This document shows, one piece after another, positions 1-6,485 of a DNA stretch of 8,453 bases (position 1 is its first letter; each line of letters starts with the position of its first letter). The stretch comes from an uncultured Campylobacter sp. GTDB taxonomy: Bacteria > Campylobacterota > Campylobacteria > Campylobacterales > Campylobacteraceae. A program made the translations under genes and the position numbers. The stretch is taken from contig NZ_CALACG010000040.1 in assembly GCF_937890585.1 (NCBI RefSeq), forward strand, positions 1 to 8,453. The letters are read 5' to 3'. The notes beneath the pieces were generated by a model, which was not told the DNA's origin, did not search any database, and saw only the letters and a program-made list of their open reading frames with translations.

Positions 1-1
1 G

Positions 2-52
2 CTTCACTGGGAGGAATTCTCCCCAGTCATCTCACACGAGTTTGATGACTAA
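2..52 (+). CDS. possible C-terminal tail of a rightward gene, partial
   Basis: The first 50 bases are open in all three rightward frames and closed in all three leftward frames, so a gene entering from the left edge and converging on the flotillin gene is plausible. The frame starting at base 2 would end in WEEFSPVISHEFDD and stop at TAA 50-52. The frame starting at base 1 would end in GGILPSHLTRV and stop at TGA 43-45. I prefer the first only because its codons look more like those of the neighbours. The product cannot be recognised from so few residues, and the stretch may be non-coding. Confidence 0.25.
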   Translation, partial: LHWEEFSPVISHEFDD

Positions 53-62
53 ATTTAAATAA

Positions 63-86
63 ATTTAGGGGATCTCTCCCCTAAAT
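63..86. terminator. bidirectional hairpin terminator after the flotillin gene
   Basis: A perfect 10-bp stem (ATTTAGGGGA pairing with TCCCCTAAAT) closes a 4-base TCTC loop. It lies 3 bp beyond the flotillin stop codon. Read leftward, the hairpin is followed by a T-rich run (TTTATTTAAATTT), as expected for intrinsic termination of the flotillin transcript. Read rightward, the tail is less T-rich, but the hairpin could also stop a gene arriving from the left edge. A second, imperfect hairpin at 6-27 (ACTGGG pairing with CCCAGT, plus bulged inner pairs) lies further out and lacks a T tract. Confidence 0.75.
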
Positions 87-88
87 AG

Positions 89-1513
89 CTATTTCTTAGA
101 CGAGTCGCCATTTGGTTTTATAAATTTATCTATTAGCCCTTTGCCTATCTCGCTTTGGTTTAAGCCTTCAAGCATCGAGGCTAAATTTGTGCCACCTTTT
201 GAGCTTAGCACGTCGCTTATTTTAGATAGTCCGTTTGAGACGCTTCCTTCATTTGCGATGATCTTTAGATCAGCCGCGCTTAGCGCCTTAGCCTGCTCTA
301 AGCCCACGTCCCTATTTGCCTCGATCTGCTTAATAGAGATAAGATAGGTCTGATAGCCCTCGTTTTCGCCGATCTCTCTGGCTAGCTCGATCTGTGCATT
401 TACAGGGGCGAGCTCTTTTAGCCTTAGCGCTTCAGCCTCTGCAGAGCCTATCTTTTGGATACCTTGCGACTCTTTATCTTTAGTCTCTAGCAAGGCAGCA
501 GCCTCCAAAAATGCTTTCTCTTTCTCACCTTCTGCTGTTAGAATTTGATTTTGCTTGTGCGCTTCAGCGTCTTTGATCTTCGCATTTTTCCTAGCTTCAG
601 CGTCGATCTCTATCTTTTTTTGCTCCTGTTCAGCCTTAACGATCTCTACTTGTTTTGAAATTTCAGCCTGCTTGACGTCGGTCACTCTGATAACCTCCAT
701 CTCTTTTTCTTTGGTGATCTTCTCTTGGTCAGCCACTTGCTGGCAAGCTTGCTGGCGTGATATAGCGACCTCTCTTTCGTTTTCTACAGTTTTTAGACCC
801 ACGGCCTTTTCAGCCTCTTGCTTTTTCACATCAGTCTCTTGTTTAGCGTTTACCTCAGCGATCTCGGCTAACTTTTTATTTTCAGCCACAGTCATACGGG
901 ACTCTTTTTCGATCTCTGACTTCTTTTTCTCCATGATGTTAAAGATGACCTTGCTATCTCTGCTATCGCGGATGTCCATTAGCTCGATGTTTTTCACTGG
1001 CTCTATGCCCCAGTTTTGCAGCTGCTCTTTGACTGCGGTCGTAAATTCTAAGCCAAATTCACTTCTTTGCTGCAAAATTTCCTCAAGCTGCTTGCTAGCT
1101 AGTATCGAACGGATCGAGCCTTGGATGATATCAGTTAGCTGAAGCTCCATATCTTTAAGGTTTATGACACGTTGCGCTGCTAGGTTACTATCTTTTATCC
1201 TAAAAAATGCGGTGATATCGACCATAAAAGGCAAACGTCCCACGTCGTAAGCCTCGTAGCCATCTATCTTTATGCTAAAAACCGAGACTGGCAAAACGAT
1301 CTTTGTCACACCGATGATCGGTATCCAGCTTGGAAATTCGTAGTAGCTGTTGCCATTTGTCGTATCTTTGCCGTAAGATGTGGTGCTCTTTGATGTTTGA
1401 ACGATATGCACCTCGTTTGTAGCAACAACACGCCTAAATAAAAGCGGTATCAAGATAAAAAGCAGCACAATGACCGCAGCAGCAGCTATTGGAACCACAT
1501 ATGTAAATTCCAT
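89..1513 (-). CDS. flotillin-like SPFH/band 7 membrane protein
   Basis: This 474-residue protein has the flotillin/YqiK layout. One N-terminal transmembrane helix (about residues 6-26, very rich in A, V, I and L) is followed by basic residues (FRR). An SPFH/band 7 domain spans about 28-190. A long charged coiled coil spans about 195-365 with repeated EA/EAE/KAE words, and the tail is G/S-rich. Flotillins are membrane scaffolds that oligomerise into detergent-resistant microdomains; the target here is unknown. The start ATG at 1511-1513 has a good AAAGGAG ribosome binding site and a TATAAT box upstream. Bacterial flotillins are often paired with an NfeD-type membrane protein. None is upstream, and the region just downstream is only terminator, so this looks like a single-gene unit. 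I assign no symbol because flotA, yqiK and generic SPFH genes cannot be told apart here. The rightward open frames inside it are antisense shadows of the coiled-coil codons. Confidence 0.9.
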   Translation of the reverse strand: MEFTYVVPIAAAAVIVLLFILIPLLFRRVVATNEVHIVQTSKSTTSYGKDTTNGNSYYEFPSWIPIIGVTKIVLPVSVFSIKIDGYEAYDVGRLPFMVDITAFFRIKDSNLAAQRVINLKDMELQLTDIIQGSIRSILASKQLEEILQQRSEFGLEFTTAVKEQLQNWGIEPVKNIELMDIRDSRDSKVIFNIMEKKKSEIEKESRMTVAENKKLAEIAEVNAKQETDVKKQEAEKAVGLKTVENEREVAISRQQACQQVADQEKITKEKEMEVIRVTDVKQAEISKQVEIVKAEQEQKKIEIDAEARKNAKIKDAEAHKQNQILTAEGEKEKAFLEAAALLETKDKESQGIQKIGSAEAEALRLKELAPVNAQIELAREIGENEGYQTYLISIKQIEANRDVGLEQAKALSAADLKIIANEGSVSNGLSKISDVLSSKGGTNLASMLEGLNQSEIGKGLIDKFIKPNGDSSKK

Positions 1514-1544
1514 TTTTTCTCCTTTTTGTAATTTTTATGAGAGG

Positions 1545-1550
1545 ATTATA
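1545..1550 (-). promoter_or_regulatory. -10 box of the flotillin gene within an inverted repeat
   Basis: Read leftward, TATAAT lies 31 bp before the flotillin ATG, leaving a leader of roughly 25 bases that contains the AAAGGAG ribosome binding site at about 1519-1525. No clear -35 box is visible, which is normal for Campylobacter vegetative promoters. The box is half of an inverted repeat: GGATTATA at 1543-1550 and TATAATCC at 1569-1576, with an 18-bp spacer. Confidence 0.6.
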
Positions 1551-1601
1551 GTCTAGAAGCTCTTAAAATATAATCCATTTGATGATTAAATTTAGCGCCC
1601 G

Positions 1602-2285
1602 TTAGGCTGGGAATTTGAGCTCTTTTAAGAGTCTATGCTCTTTAAAAAATTTGCGGAGTGATTTTTGCTCTTTTGGGCCTATTTTGTAGCTTATAAATTT
1701 GAGATACCACTTGATATCTTGCCCGCTTATGCCGCGACTTTTAGCATACTTGGCCAAGATATAGTTTGGTATTTTTACATTTTTTTGCAAAAATTTTGCG
1801 ACCAGTCTTTTGTAAAACGAGCCATTTTTTACGTAAGAAAATCTACCAAAAACAAAGGGCAAATTTGTCTTTTCGTGCCAAATTTTACCAAGGTCGTAAA
1901 AACACTCTTTGCCCTCACTTAAATATGCCTTTAGCGCGCGGTCACCTATGATCACCTCGCCTTTTAGATGAAGTATATTTGCTAGGGCGTTTGAGCTAGC
2001 TGAAGCTGGGTCAAATTTCATATCTGAGTTTTTGCGAACAAGCACGCTTTTGACATCTTTTTTGGCGACTATGCCAAAATTTAGCTTCTTTAAATTTGCC
2101 TTTTTGCTTGCTATGCTTGATATGACCGCAGCGTCGATCTTTCTAGCGTTTAGGGCTCTATTTAGCTTGCTTGGGACGCCTTTTTTAAACTCGATCGCCT
2201 TTTTTACCTGAGTTTTGAGCGGAGTTGCCTTTAAAAATACGTGAAATGGGAGTAAATTTAGATAATCAATCTTTCCAAATATCAT
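1602..2285 (-). CDS. mqnA: chorismate dehydratase MqnA, menaquinone biosynthesis
   Basis: MqnA removes water from chorismate to make 3-[(1-carboxyvinyl)oxy]benzoate, the first step of the futalosine pathway to menaquinone, the main respiratory quinone of Campylobacter. The 227-residue protein shows family signatures in order: GKIDYLNLLPF (4-14), GVPSKLNRAL (36-45), DAAVISSIAS (51-60), SASSNAL (95-101), DLGKIWHEKTNLPFVFGRF (131-149) and a C-terminal YLKFISYKIGPKEQ (194-207). It is cytoplasmic, rather lysine-rich, and somewhat shorter than the roughly 270-280 residues common in other phyla. The ATG overlaps the barstar-like stop codon as ATGA, so its translation is probably coupled to that gene. 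It is last in the upp cluster. No hairpin terminator lies between its stop and the flotillin promoter, so readthrough into the flotillin gene is possible. MqnD is a related family, but the N-terminal signature favours MqnA. Confidence 0.88.
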   Translation of the reverse strand: MIFGKIDYLNLLPFHVFLKATPLKTQVKKAIEFKKGVPSKLNRALNARKIDAAVISSIASKKANLKKLNFGIVAKKDVKSVLVRKNSDMKFDPASASSNALANILHLKGEVIIGDRALKAYLSEGKECFYDLGKIWHEKTNLPFVFGRFSYVKNGSFYKRLVAKFLQKNVKIPNYILAKYAKSRGISGQDIKWYLKFISYKIGPKEQKSLRKFFKEHRLLKELKFPA

Positions 2286-2554
2286 TTTTCATCTTTTACA
2301 AGCTCAAATTTAACTAGCTCGTTTTCATTGCAAACATCATGAAATAGCCGAATTAAGCTCTCTTTCGTGTCACCTTGCAAGGCATCTTCGTTTTTTAGCT
2401 TTATAAGCGTTGGCTCATTTATCTCACAAAGACAGTCAAAGAGCGCGTCTAAATTTCTGCCGTAGTGCTCTGGCAGGTCAAATTTCTTAGCAAAATACTC
2501 ATGCATCTTCTCTTTTTCGAGTATTTTTTTAGCATCCAAGATCACGATTTTCAT
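2282..2554 (-). CDS. barstar-type ribonuclease inhibitor
   Basis: At 90 residues this matches the length of Bacillus barstar. Barstar binds barnase one-to-one in the cytoplasm and blocks its active site with an acidic helix. That helix is recognisable here: LPEHYGRNLDALFDCL (27-42) against barstar LPEYYGENLDALWDCL, aligned from memory. Residues equivalent to barstar Tyr30, Asn33, Asp35 and Asp39 are kept. Tyr29 becomes His30, Trp38 becomes Phe39, and Glu76 appears as Asp. The protein has no signal sequence. The ATG overlaps the stop of the ribonuclease gene by 4 bp, and its TGA overlaps the mqnA ATG by 4 bp. The adjacent barnase homologue makes an immunity role nearly certain as an inference. 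Barstar folds also occur in unrelated roles, so cognate binding remains unproven. Confidence 0.92.
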   Translation of the reverse strand: MKIVILDAKKILEKEKMHEYFAKKFDLPEHYGRNLDALFDCLCEINEPTLIKLKNEDALQGDTKESLIRLFHDVCNENELVKFELVKDEK

Positions 2555-3057
2555 TGCATCCTCTTCTCATAAAGCAGGTAAAAATGCTCGTAGTGATCAG
2601 GCGTGTAGTAGATAAGCCCGTCGTTTGAATATAAAATTCTCTCAGCACCGCGTCTGCCGCCATTATAATTCACATCGCACTCAAACCACTTTCTACCATC
2701 AGCCTCAGGCAGCCTCTTTTCTCGGTTTGAAAATCTATCTCCACCGATGCTTTTGCCACCGCTTATCTGCCATAAATTTCCGCTTTTTGCGTCCCAGCCA
2801 AGTTCAAGTGCCTCTTTTTTAGTTATGAAATTCTTTGGCAGCTTGTTAAATTTATAGATATAAAGTGCGACCTCGTCTTTTGAAGTGTATGAGCCCTCAG
2901 CCTCTATTTTTAGGCTTTTTTGCCCCTCTTTATTAAGCTGCTCAAGTAAAATTTGAGCGTTTTTATTCGCCTCGCCGTCCTCTTTTGAAAAAAAGAAAGT
3001 GCCGACTATGATAGCCAGTACAAAAGCAACTAAGGCTGGCAAAAGTCTTTTGTTCAA
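2551..3057 (-). CDS. barnase-type ribonuclease with N-terminal membrane segment
   Basis: The protein has 168 residues. Residues 5-23 form a hydrophobic signal peptide or anchor preceded by Lys-Arg. A charged linker spans about 25-60, and a full barnase/microbial RNase N1 domain spans about 61-168. Aligned from memory with barnase, Lys27 is K80, Glu73 is E126 (general base), Arg83 is R136, Arg87 is R140, His102 is H155 (general acid) and Tyr103 is Y156. The GKSIGGDRFSNRE (101-113) and ERILYSNDGLIYY (139-151) blocks are also present, so it should cleave single-stranded RNA. No lipobox and no convincing A-x-A cleavage site is visible, so it may stay anchored with its catalytic domain in the periplasm, or be secreted. 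The start is TTG (3055-3057), chosen because it gives a Lys-Arg plus hydrophobic N-terminus and has a ribosome binding site; no ATG fits. It follows upp by 9 bp and overlaps the inhibitor gene by 4 bp. Confidence 0.92.
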   Translation of the reverse strand: MNKRLLPALVAFVLAIIVGTFFFSKEDGEANKNAQILLEQLNKEGQKSLKIEAEGSYTSKDEVALYIYKFNKLPKNFITKKEALELGWDAKSGNLWQISGGKSIGGDRFSNREKRLPEADGRKWFECDVNYNGGRRGAERILYSNDGLIYYTPDHYEHFYLLYEKRMQ

Positions 3058-3063
3058 ATTTAG

Positions 3064-3069
3064 CCCTTA
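3064..3069 (-). promoter_or_regulatory. ribosome binding site that fixes the TTG start of the ribonuclease
   Basis: Read leftward, TAAGGG lies 6 bases before the TTG codon, and its TAA is the stop codon of upp. The Shine-Dalgarno match therefore overlaps the upstream stop codon. Ribosomes finishing upp would stop right on it, which suggests coupled initiation at the weak TTG codon. Confidence 0.55.
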
Positions 3070-3693
3070 AAGTGTGTTAAAAACTCTATCGCCAGCGTCG
3101 CCAAGACCTGGAACGATGTAGTTTTTCTCGTTTAATTTCTCATCGATCGATGCCGTATAGACCTCGACGTCTGGGTAAATTTCGCTAAATCTTTTTAGCC
3201 CCTCAGGTGCAGCGATGATAGAGATAAATTTGATCTCTTTAACGCCCTTTTCACGCAAGAATTTGACCGCGTCTATCGCCGTGCCGCCGGTCGCAAACAT
3301 AGGGTCTATGATGATCGCCATGCGCTCTTTTGCGTCTTTTGGAAGCTTTGCGTAGAAAAACTCAGCCTGCGCTGTCTCTTCATTGCGCTGAAAACCCAAA
3401 AATCCCACGCTCGCGTCTGGAATGATGGTAAATACGCTATCAAGCATGCCAAGAGCAGCCCTTAAAATAGGGCAGATCATCACTTTTGTAGTGAGCTTTT
3501 TAGCGCTTGCAGTGGCGACTGGGGTTTGGACTTTGACCTCTTTTACCTTTAAATTTCTAGTCGCCTCAAAGATCATAAGGTAGCTGATCTCATCAACTAG
3601 CATGCGAAACTGAAAAGGCGGGGTGTTTTTGTCACGTAAAATGGTTAATTTGTGCTCGATCAATGGGTGTGAGATGAGCTTAACATTTTGCAT
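3067..3693 (-). CDS. upp: uracil phosphoribosyltransferase
   Basis: Upp joins uracil to PRPP to give UMP and pyrophosphate, the pyrimidine salvage step in the cytoplasm. The 208-residue length is standard. The PRPP-binding motif is clear: IIIDPMFATGGTAID (127-141), following an RMAI strand. The uracil-binding C-terminal block YIVPGLGDAGDRVFNT (192-207) is intact. The N-terminus has the family pattern HPLIEHKLTILRDKNT, and CPILRAALGML is also present. The ATG at 3691-3693 has an AAGGA ribosome binding site 7 bases upstream. It is first in the cluster upp, ribonuclease, barstar-like, mqnA. No convincing -10 box was found at a workable distance. The closest, TATAAA, lies too near the ATG, so transcription may start further up or read through from the malic enzyme gene. 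From memory, upp and the mqnA homologue are adjacent in C. jejuni, so the two genes between them here look inserted. Confidence 0.96.
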   Translation of the reverse strand: MQNVKLISHPLIEHKLTILRDKNTPPFQFRMLVDEISYLMIFEATRNLKVKEVKVQTPVATASAKKLTTKVMICPILRAALGMLDSVFTIIPDASVGFLGFQRNEETAQAEFFYAKLPKDAKERMAIIIDPMFATGGTAIDAVKFLREKGVKEIKFISIIAAPEGLKRFSEIYPDVEVYTASIDEKLNEKNYIVPGLGDAGDRVFNTL

Positions 3694-3725
3694 TTTTTGT
3701 CCTTAAATTTATAATTTTTGTAAGG

Positions 3726-3747
3726 TTTGGCATTAAGAACTGCCAAA
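3726..3747. promoter_or_regulatory. small hairpin in the leader upstream of upp
   Basis: TTTGGCA (3726-3732) and TGCCAAA (3741-3747) form a 7-bp stem with an 8-base loop, between the malic enzyme terminator and the upp ribosome binding site. Read leftward it is not followed by a long T run. It could be a second termination stem, an mRNA leader structure or an operator. The sequence does not decide among these. Confidence 0.35.
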
Positions 3748-3757
3748 TTTAAAAGAG

Positions 3758-3781
3758 ATTTAGCCCAAAGTTGGGCTAAAT
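3758..3781 (-). terminator. intrinsic terminator after the malic enzyme gene
   Basis: A perfect 10-bp stem (ATTTAGCCCA pairing with TGGGCTAAAT) closes a 4-base loop and begins 4 bp beyond the malic enzyme stop codon. Read leftward it is followed by CTCTTTTAAATTT. It should end most of the gltX-malic enzyme transcript, although some readthrough into upp is possible because the T tract is interrupted. Confidence 0.75.
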
Positions 3782-3785
3782 TTGA

Positions 3786-5039
3786 TTAAAAACCTTTTGC
3801 AAGTTTAGCTTTGTAAGCCTCAACATCAAAATCTTTTACTCTCGCTACGCCATCTTCAACCGCAGCTTTTGCAACTGCTGGAGCGACCGCTGTTAGCACG
3901 CGCTTGTCAAATGGTTTTGGGATGATATACTCTTTGCCAAATTTTAGCTCACTAACGCCACTTGCTTTTAAAACTTCAGCTGGCACTGGCTCTTTTGCAA
4001 GCTGTGCAAGCGCTCTAGCTGCAGCCATTTTCATATTTTCAGTGATCTTTTTAGCTCTAACATCAAGCGCGCCTCTAAAGATAAACGGAAAGCCCAAAAC
4101 GTTATTTACTTGGTTAGGATAGTCGCTTCTGCCTGTGCCCATCATAACGTCATCTCTTACAGCTACGACGTCCTCTGGGAAAATTTCAGGCACTGGGTTT
4201 GCCAAAGCAAAGATGATAGGCTCTTTGTTCATCGACACGACCATCTCTTTTGTCACAACGCCAGGTTTTGAAAGACCTAGGAACATATCAGCGCCCTTCA
4301 TCGCATCAGCTAGTGTCCTATCCTCGGTCTCAAGCGCAAATTCGACCTTCTCTGGAGTTAGGTCTGTTCTTTTTGAGTGGATGACGCCTTTGCTATCTAT
4401 CATCACGATATGTTTTGCACCAAGTGCTTTATACATCTTAGCGCAAGCTATGCCAGCCGCACCTGCACCGCTAACTACGATCTTTATCTTAGAGATATCT
4501 TTGCCAGAAATTTCCATCGCATTTATCATGCCTGCGCTTGTTATCATCGCCGTGCCGTGTTGATCGTCGTGCATTACAGGGATATCGACTGCTTCTTGAA
4601 GCTTTCGCTCGATCTCAAAGCACTTTGGAGCGCGGATATCTTCTAAATTTATACCGCCAAATGTAGGAGCTAGAGCCTTGCAAATTTCAACGATCTTATC
4701 AGGATCATGCTCATCTAGCTCGATGTCAAAGGCATCAACGTTTGCAAATTTCTTAAATAGCACCGCCTTGCCCTCCATAACTGGCTTACCAGCGATAGCG
4801 CCGATGTCACCAAGTCCAAGAACAGCCGTGCCATCAGTGATGACAGCCACCAAATTTGCTTTATTTGTGTATTTGTAAGCTAGCTCAGTGTCTGCATTTA
4901 TCTCACGGCATGGCTCAGCAACGCCTGGTGTATAGGCCATTGAAAGGTCTCTTGAAGTCTCGCAAGGTGTCTTTACCCTGATCTCGATCTTGCCGCCGAT
5001 GTGGTAGTTTAGTGCCTCTTCTTTAGTTACATGTGTCAT
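3786..5039 (-). CDS. mez: malic enzyme, decarboxylating malate dehydrogenase
   Basis: Malic enzyme oxidises and decarboxylates malate to pyruvate and CO2 with NAD(P)+, linking the citric acid cycle to pyruvate and supplying NAD(P)H in the cytoplasm. This is the short bacterial form (417 residues) without the phosphotransacetylase-like domain of E. coli MaeB. Visible signatures are [12 protein letters not shown] (33-44, with the catalytic Tyr36), [20 protein letters not shown] (89-108, with the likely catalytic Lys91), NLEDI (131-135), [10 protein letters not shown] (155-164, metal and substrate site), the Rossmann loop GAGAAG (191-196) and ALANPVPEI (278-286). Whether NAD or NADP is preferred cannot be read safely. 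The ATG overlaps the gltX stop as ATGA and has an AAAGGAAGAG ribosome binding site inside the end of gltX, so the two are co-transcribed. In C. jejuni the equivalent gene is called mez; maeB is the common alternative. Confidence 0.94.
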   Translation of the reverse strand: MTHVTKEEALNYHIGGKIEIRVKTPCETSRDLSMAYTPGVAEPCREINADTELAYKYTNKANLVAVITDGTAVLGLGDIGAIAGKPVMEGKAVLFKKFANVDAFDIELDEHDPDKIVEICKALAPTFGGINLEDIRAPKCFEIERKLQEAVDIPVMHDDQHGTAMITSAGMINAMEISGKDISKIKIVVSGAGAAGIACAKMYKALGAKHIVMIDSKGVIHSKRTDLTPEKVEFALETEDRTLADAMKGADMFLGLSKPGVVTKEMVVSMNKEPIIFALANPVPEIFPEDVVAVRDDVMMGTGRSDYPNQVNNVLGFPFIFRGALDVRAKKITENMKMAAARALAQLAKEPVPAEVLKASGVSELKFGKEYIIPKPFDKRVLTAVAPAVAKAAVEDGVARVKDFDVEAYKAKLAKGF

Positions 5040-6415
5040 TTCTCTTCCTTTAATAAATTTTGTATTCTGTTTTTGATCTCATTACTGCCTACTACTTCAA
5101 GCACTTCAAAGATACTTGGGCTCACGCTTGAGCCAGTTAGCGCTATCCTTAAGGCTTGAGCTAGGTCTTTTAGTTTTAAGCCATTTTGCTCTAAAAATTT
5201 ATTAGTTAGCTCCTCGTAGCCCTTTGCGTCAAGGTCGCGGTCTAAAATTTGAGCAAATTTAGCCAAAATTTCTTTGCTATCTTCATTTATAAATTTAGCC
5301 CAAGCTTTCTCGTCATAGCTTTTTGGAGCGTTAATTATCGCATTTGCGCTATTTGCCATCTCGATTAAGGTTTTTGACCTCTCACGGAGTGAATTTAGCA
5401 GTAGCTCGCCCTTTACCAAAGCCTTAAAATCCACGCCAAACTCGAGCATATCGTGCGCTAGCCTATCGTAAGGCAAGGTCTTGATGTAGTGAGAATTTAG
5501 CCAGTCAAGCTTTTGAGCGTTGTAGGTGCTTGAGCTTTTGTTGATATCGTTTGGATTGAAGTATTTAAGCATATCCTCGATAGTAAAAATCTCATCATCG
5601 CCGTGACTCCAGCCAAGACGAACAAGAAAATTTAAGAGCGCTTCAGGCAAGTAGCCCATCTTTTTATACTCCATAACGTCAGTCGCGCCGTGCCTTTTGC
5701 TAAGCTTTTTGCCGTCCTCGCCATTTATCATAGCGACGTGGTAAAATTTAGGTGTTTTAAAGCCAAGCGCCTCGTAAAGAACGATCTGTTTTGGGGTATT
5801 TGAGAGGTGGTCATCACCGCGAATAACGTCAGTTACGCCCATTAACGCATCATCTATCACGACCGTGAAGTTATATGTTGGCGTGCTGTCGCTTCTAGCG
5901 ATGATGAAGTCATCTAAGATATCTTCAACCTTAAATTTAACCTCACCCTTTATACCATCATGTATGACGATCTCGCCGCTAAGTGGGGCTTTTATACGGA
6001 TAACTGGCTCGATGCCAGCTGGAGGCGTGCCTTTAAAATCTCTATATCTATTATCATATTTTGGGCGCTCTTTTCTAGCCTCTTGGCTGGCTCTAAGCTC
6101 CTCAAGTTCCTCTTTGCTCATGTAGCATTTGTAGGCTTTGCCCTCATCAAGCAGCTTTTTAACATACTCTTTGTAAAGATCAAACCTCTTTGACTGATAT
6201 GTCACTTCGCCGTCGTGATCTAGCTTGCACCAGGCAAATGCCTCTTTTATGGCTTGTGTGGCTTCTTCTGAGTTTCGTTTTAAGTCAGTATCTTCGATGC
6301 GGAGAAAAAATTTTCCATTATTAGCTCTTGCGTATAAATAATTATAAAGAGCTGTCCTAAGTCCGCCTATGTGTAGGTATCCAGTAGGCGACGGAGCAAA
6401 TCTAGTAACTATCAT
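5036..6415 (-). CDS. gltX: glutamyl-tRNA synthetase
   Basis: This class I synthetase charges tRNA with glutamate using ATP. The 459-residue protein has the HIGH-type motif [14 protein letters not shown] (5-18), RIEDTD (39-44), the nucleotide-binding block [11 protein letters not shown] (200-210) and the KMSKS-type loop KKLSKRHG (236-243), followed by an all-helical anticodon-binding domain. Zinc-site cysteines near residue 98 are lacking. I place the start at ATG 6413-6415 because [12 protein letters not shown] is the usual N-terminus and an AAGGC ribosome binding site lies just upstream. A longer frame to 6484 would cross the promoter region. Epsilonproteobacteria often carry two gltX genes, one of which charges tRNA-Gln with Glu for later amidation. 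From memory this sequence resembles H. pylori GltX1, but the genome number gltX2 is used for the C. jejuni gene in this position. It is the first gene of the gltX-mez pair. Confidence 0.95.
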   Translation of the reverse strand: MIVTRFAPSPTGYLHIGGLRTALYNYLYARANNGKFFLRIEDTDLKRNSEEATQAIKEAFAWCKLDHDGEVTYQSKRFDLYKEYVKKLLDEGKAYKCYMSKEELEELRASQEARKERPKYDNRYRDFKGTPPAGIEPVIRIKAPLSGEIVIHDGIKGEVKFKVEDILDDFIIARSDSTPTYNFTVVIDDALMGVTDVIRGDDHLSNTPKQIVLYEALGFKTPKFYHVAMINGEDGKKLSKRHGATDVMEYKKMGYLPEALLNFLVRLGWSHGDDEIFTIEDMLKYFNPNDINKSSSTYNAQKLDWLNSHYIKTLPYDRLAHDMLEFGVDFKALVKGELLLNSLRERSKTLIEMANSANAIINAPKSYDEKAWAKFINEDSKEILAKFAQILDRDLDAKGYEELTNKFLEQNGLKLKDLAQALRIALTGSSVSPSIFEVLEVVGSNEIKNRIQNLLKEEK

Positions 6416-6435
6416 TTTGTGCCTTATTTTTATGT

Positions 6436-6441
6436 TATAAT
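6436..6441 (+). promoter_or_regulatory. -10 box of the SurA-like chaperone gene
   Basis: TATAAT preceded by a T-rich run (TTATTTTTATG) is a typical Campylobacter vegetative promoter. It would give a leader of about 38 bases before the ATG at 6486, which carries an AAAGG ribosome binding site at 6474-6478. It is one arm of a 7-bp inverted repeat with the gltX -10 box. Confidence 0.6.
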
Positions 6442-6449
6442 TGCCCAAA

Positions 6450-6455
6450 ATTATA
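6450..6455 (-). promoter_or_regulatory. -10 box of gltX
   Basis: Read leftward, TATAAT lies 34 bp before the gltX ATG and is preceded by the T/A-rich TTTAGTAAA. This predicts a leader of roughly 28 bases that holds the AAGGC ribosome binding site. Its start point would fall inside or beside the oppositely directed -10 box of the chaperone gene, so the two promoters face each other and overlap. Confidence 0.6.
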
Positions 6456-6485
6456 TTTACTAAATACTTAAATAAAGGTTTCATT

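Noticed and set aside
555..1142. A 195-codon rightward open frame inside the flotillin gene
   Set aside because: It lies fully antisense to the coiled-coil region. Its Ser/Phe/Cys-rich translation is what reversed Glu/Lys/Ala codons produce, and no ribosome binding site or promoter was seen.
2625..2822. A 65-codon rightward frame opposite the ribonuclease gene, considered as a hidden antitoxin
   Set aside because: It is antisense to the conserved barnase core, has no start signals, and the barstar-like gene already supplies the inhibitor.
4135..4563. Rightward open frames opposite the malic enzyme gene, including 4377-4646
   Set aside because: They are antisense to conserved catalytic segments of malic enzyme, have no family resemblance, and overlap each other.
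6416..6484. An upstream extension of gltX by 23 codons
   Set aside because: It precedes the standard [12 protein letters not shown] start, crosses both -10 boxes, and the ATG at 6413-6415 has its own ribosome binding site.
6441..6485. An upstream extension of the SurA-like gene from a TTG
   Set aside because: It would bury the signal peptide behind 15 extra residues and begin within the -10 box. ATG 6486 has a proper ribosome binding site.
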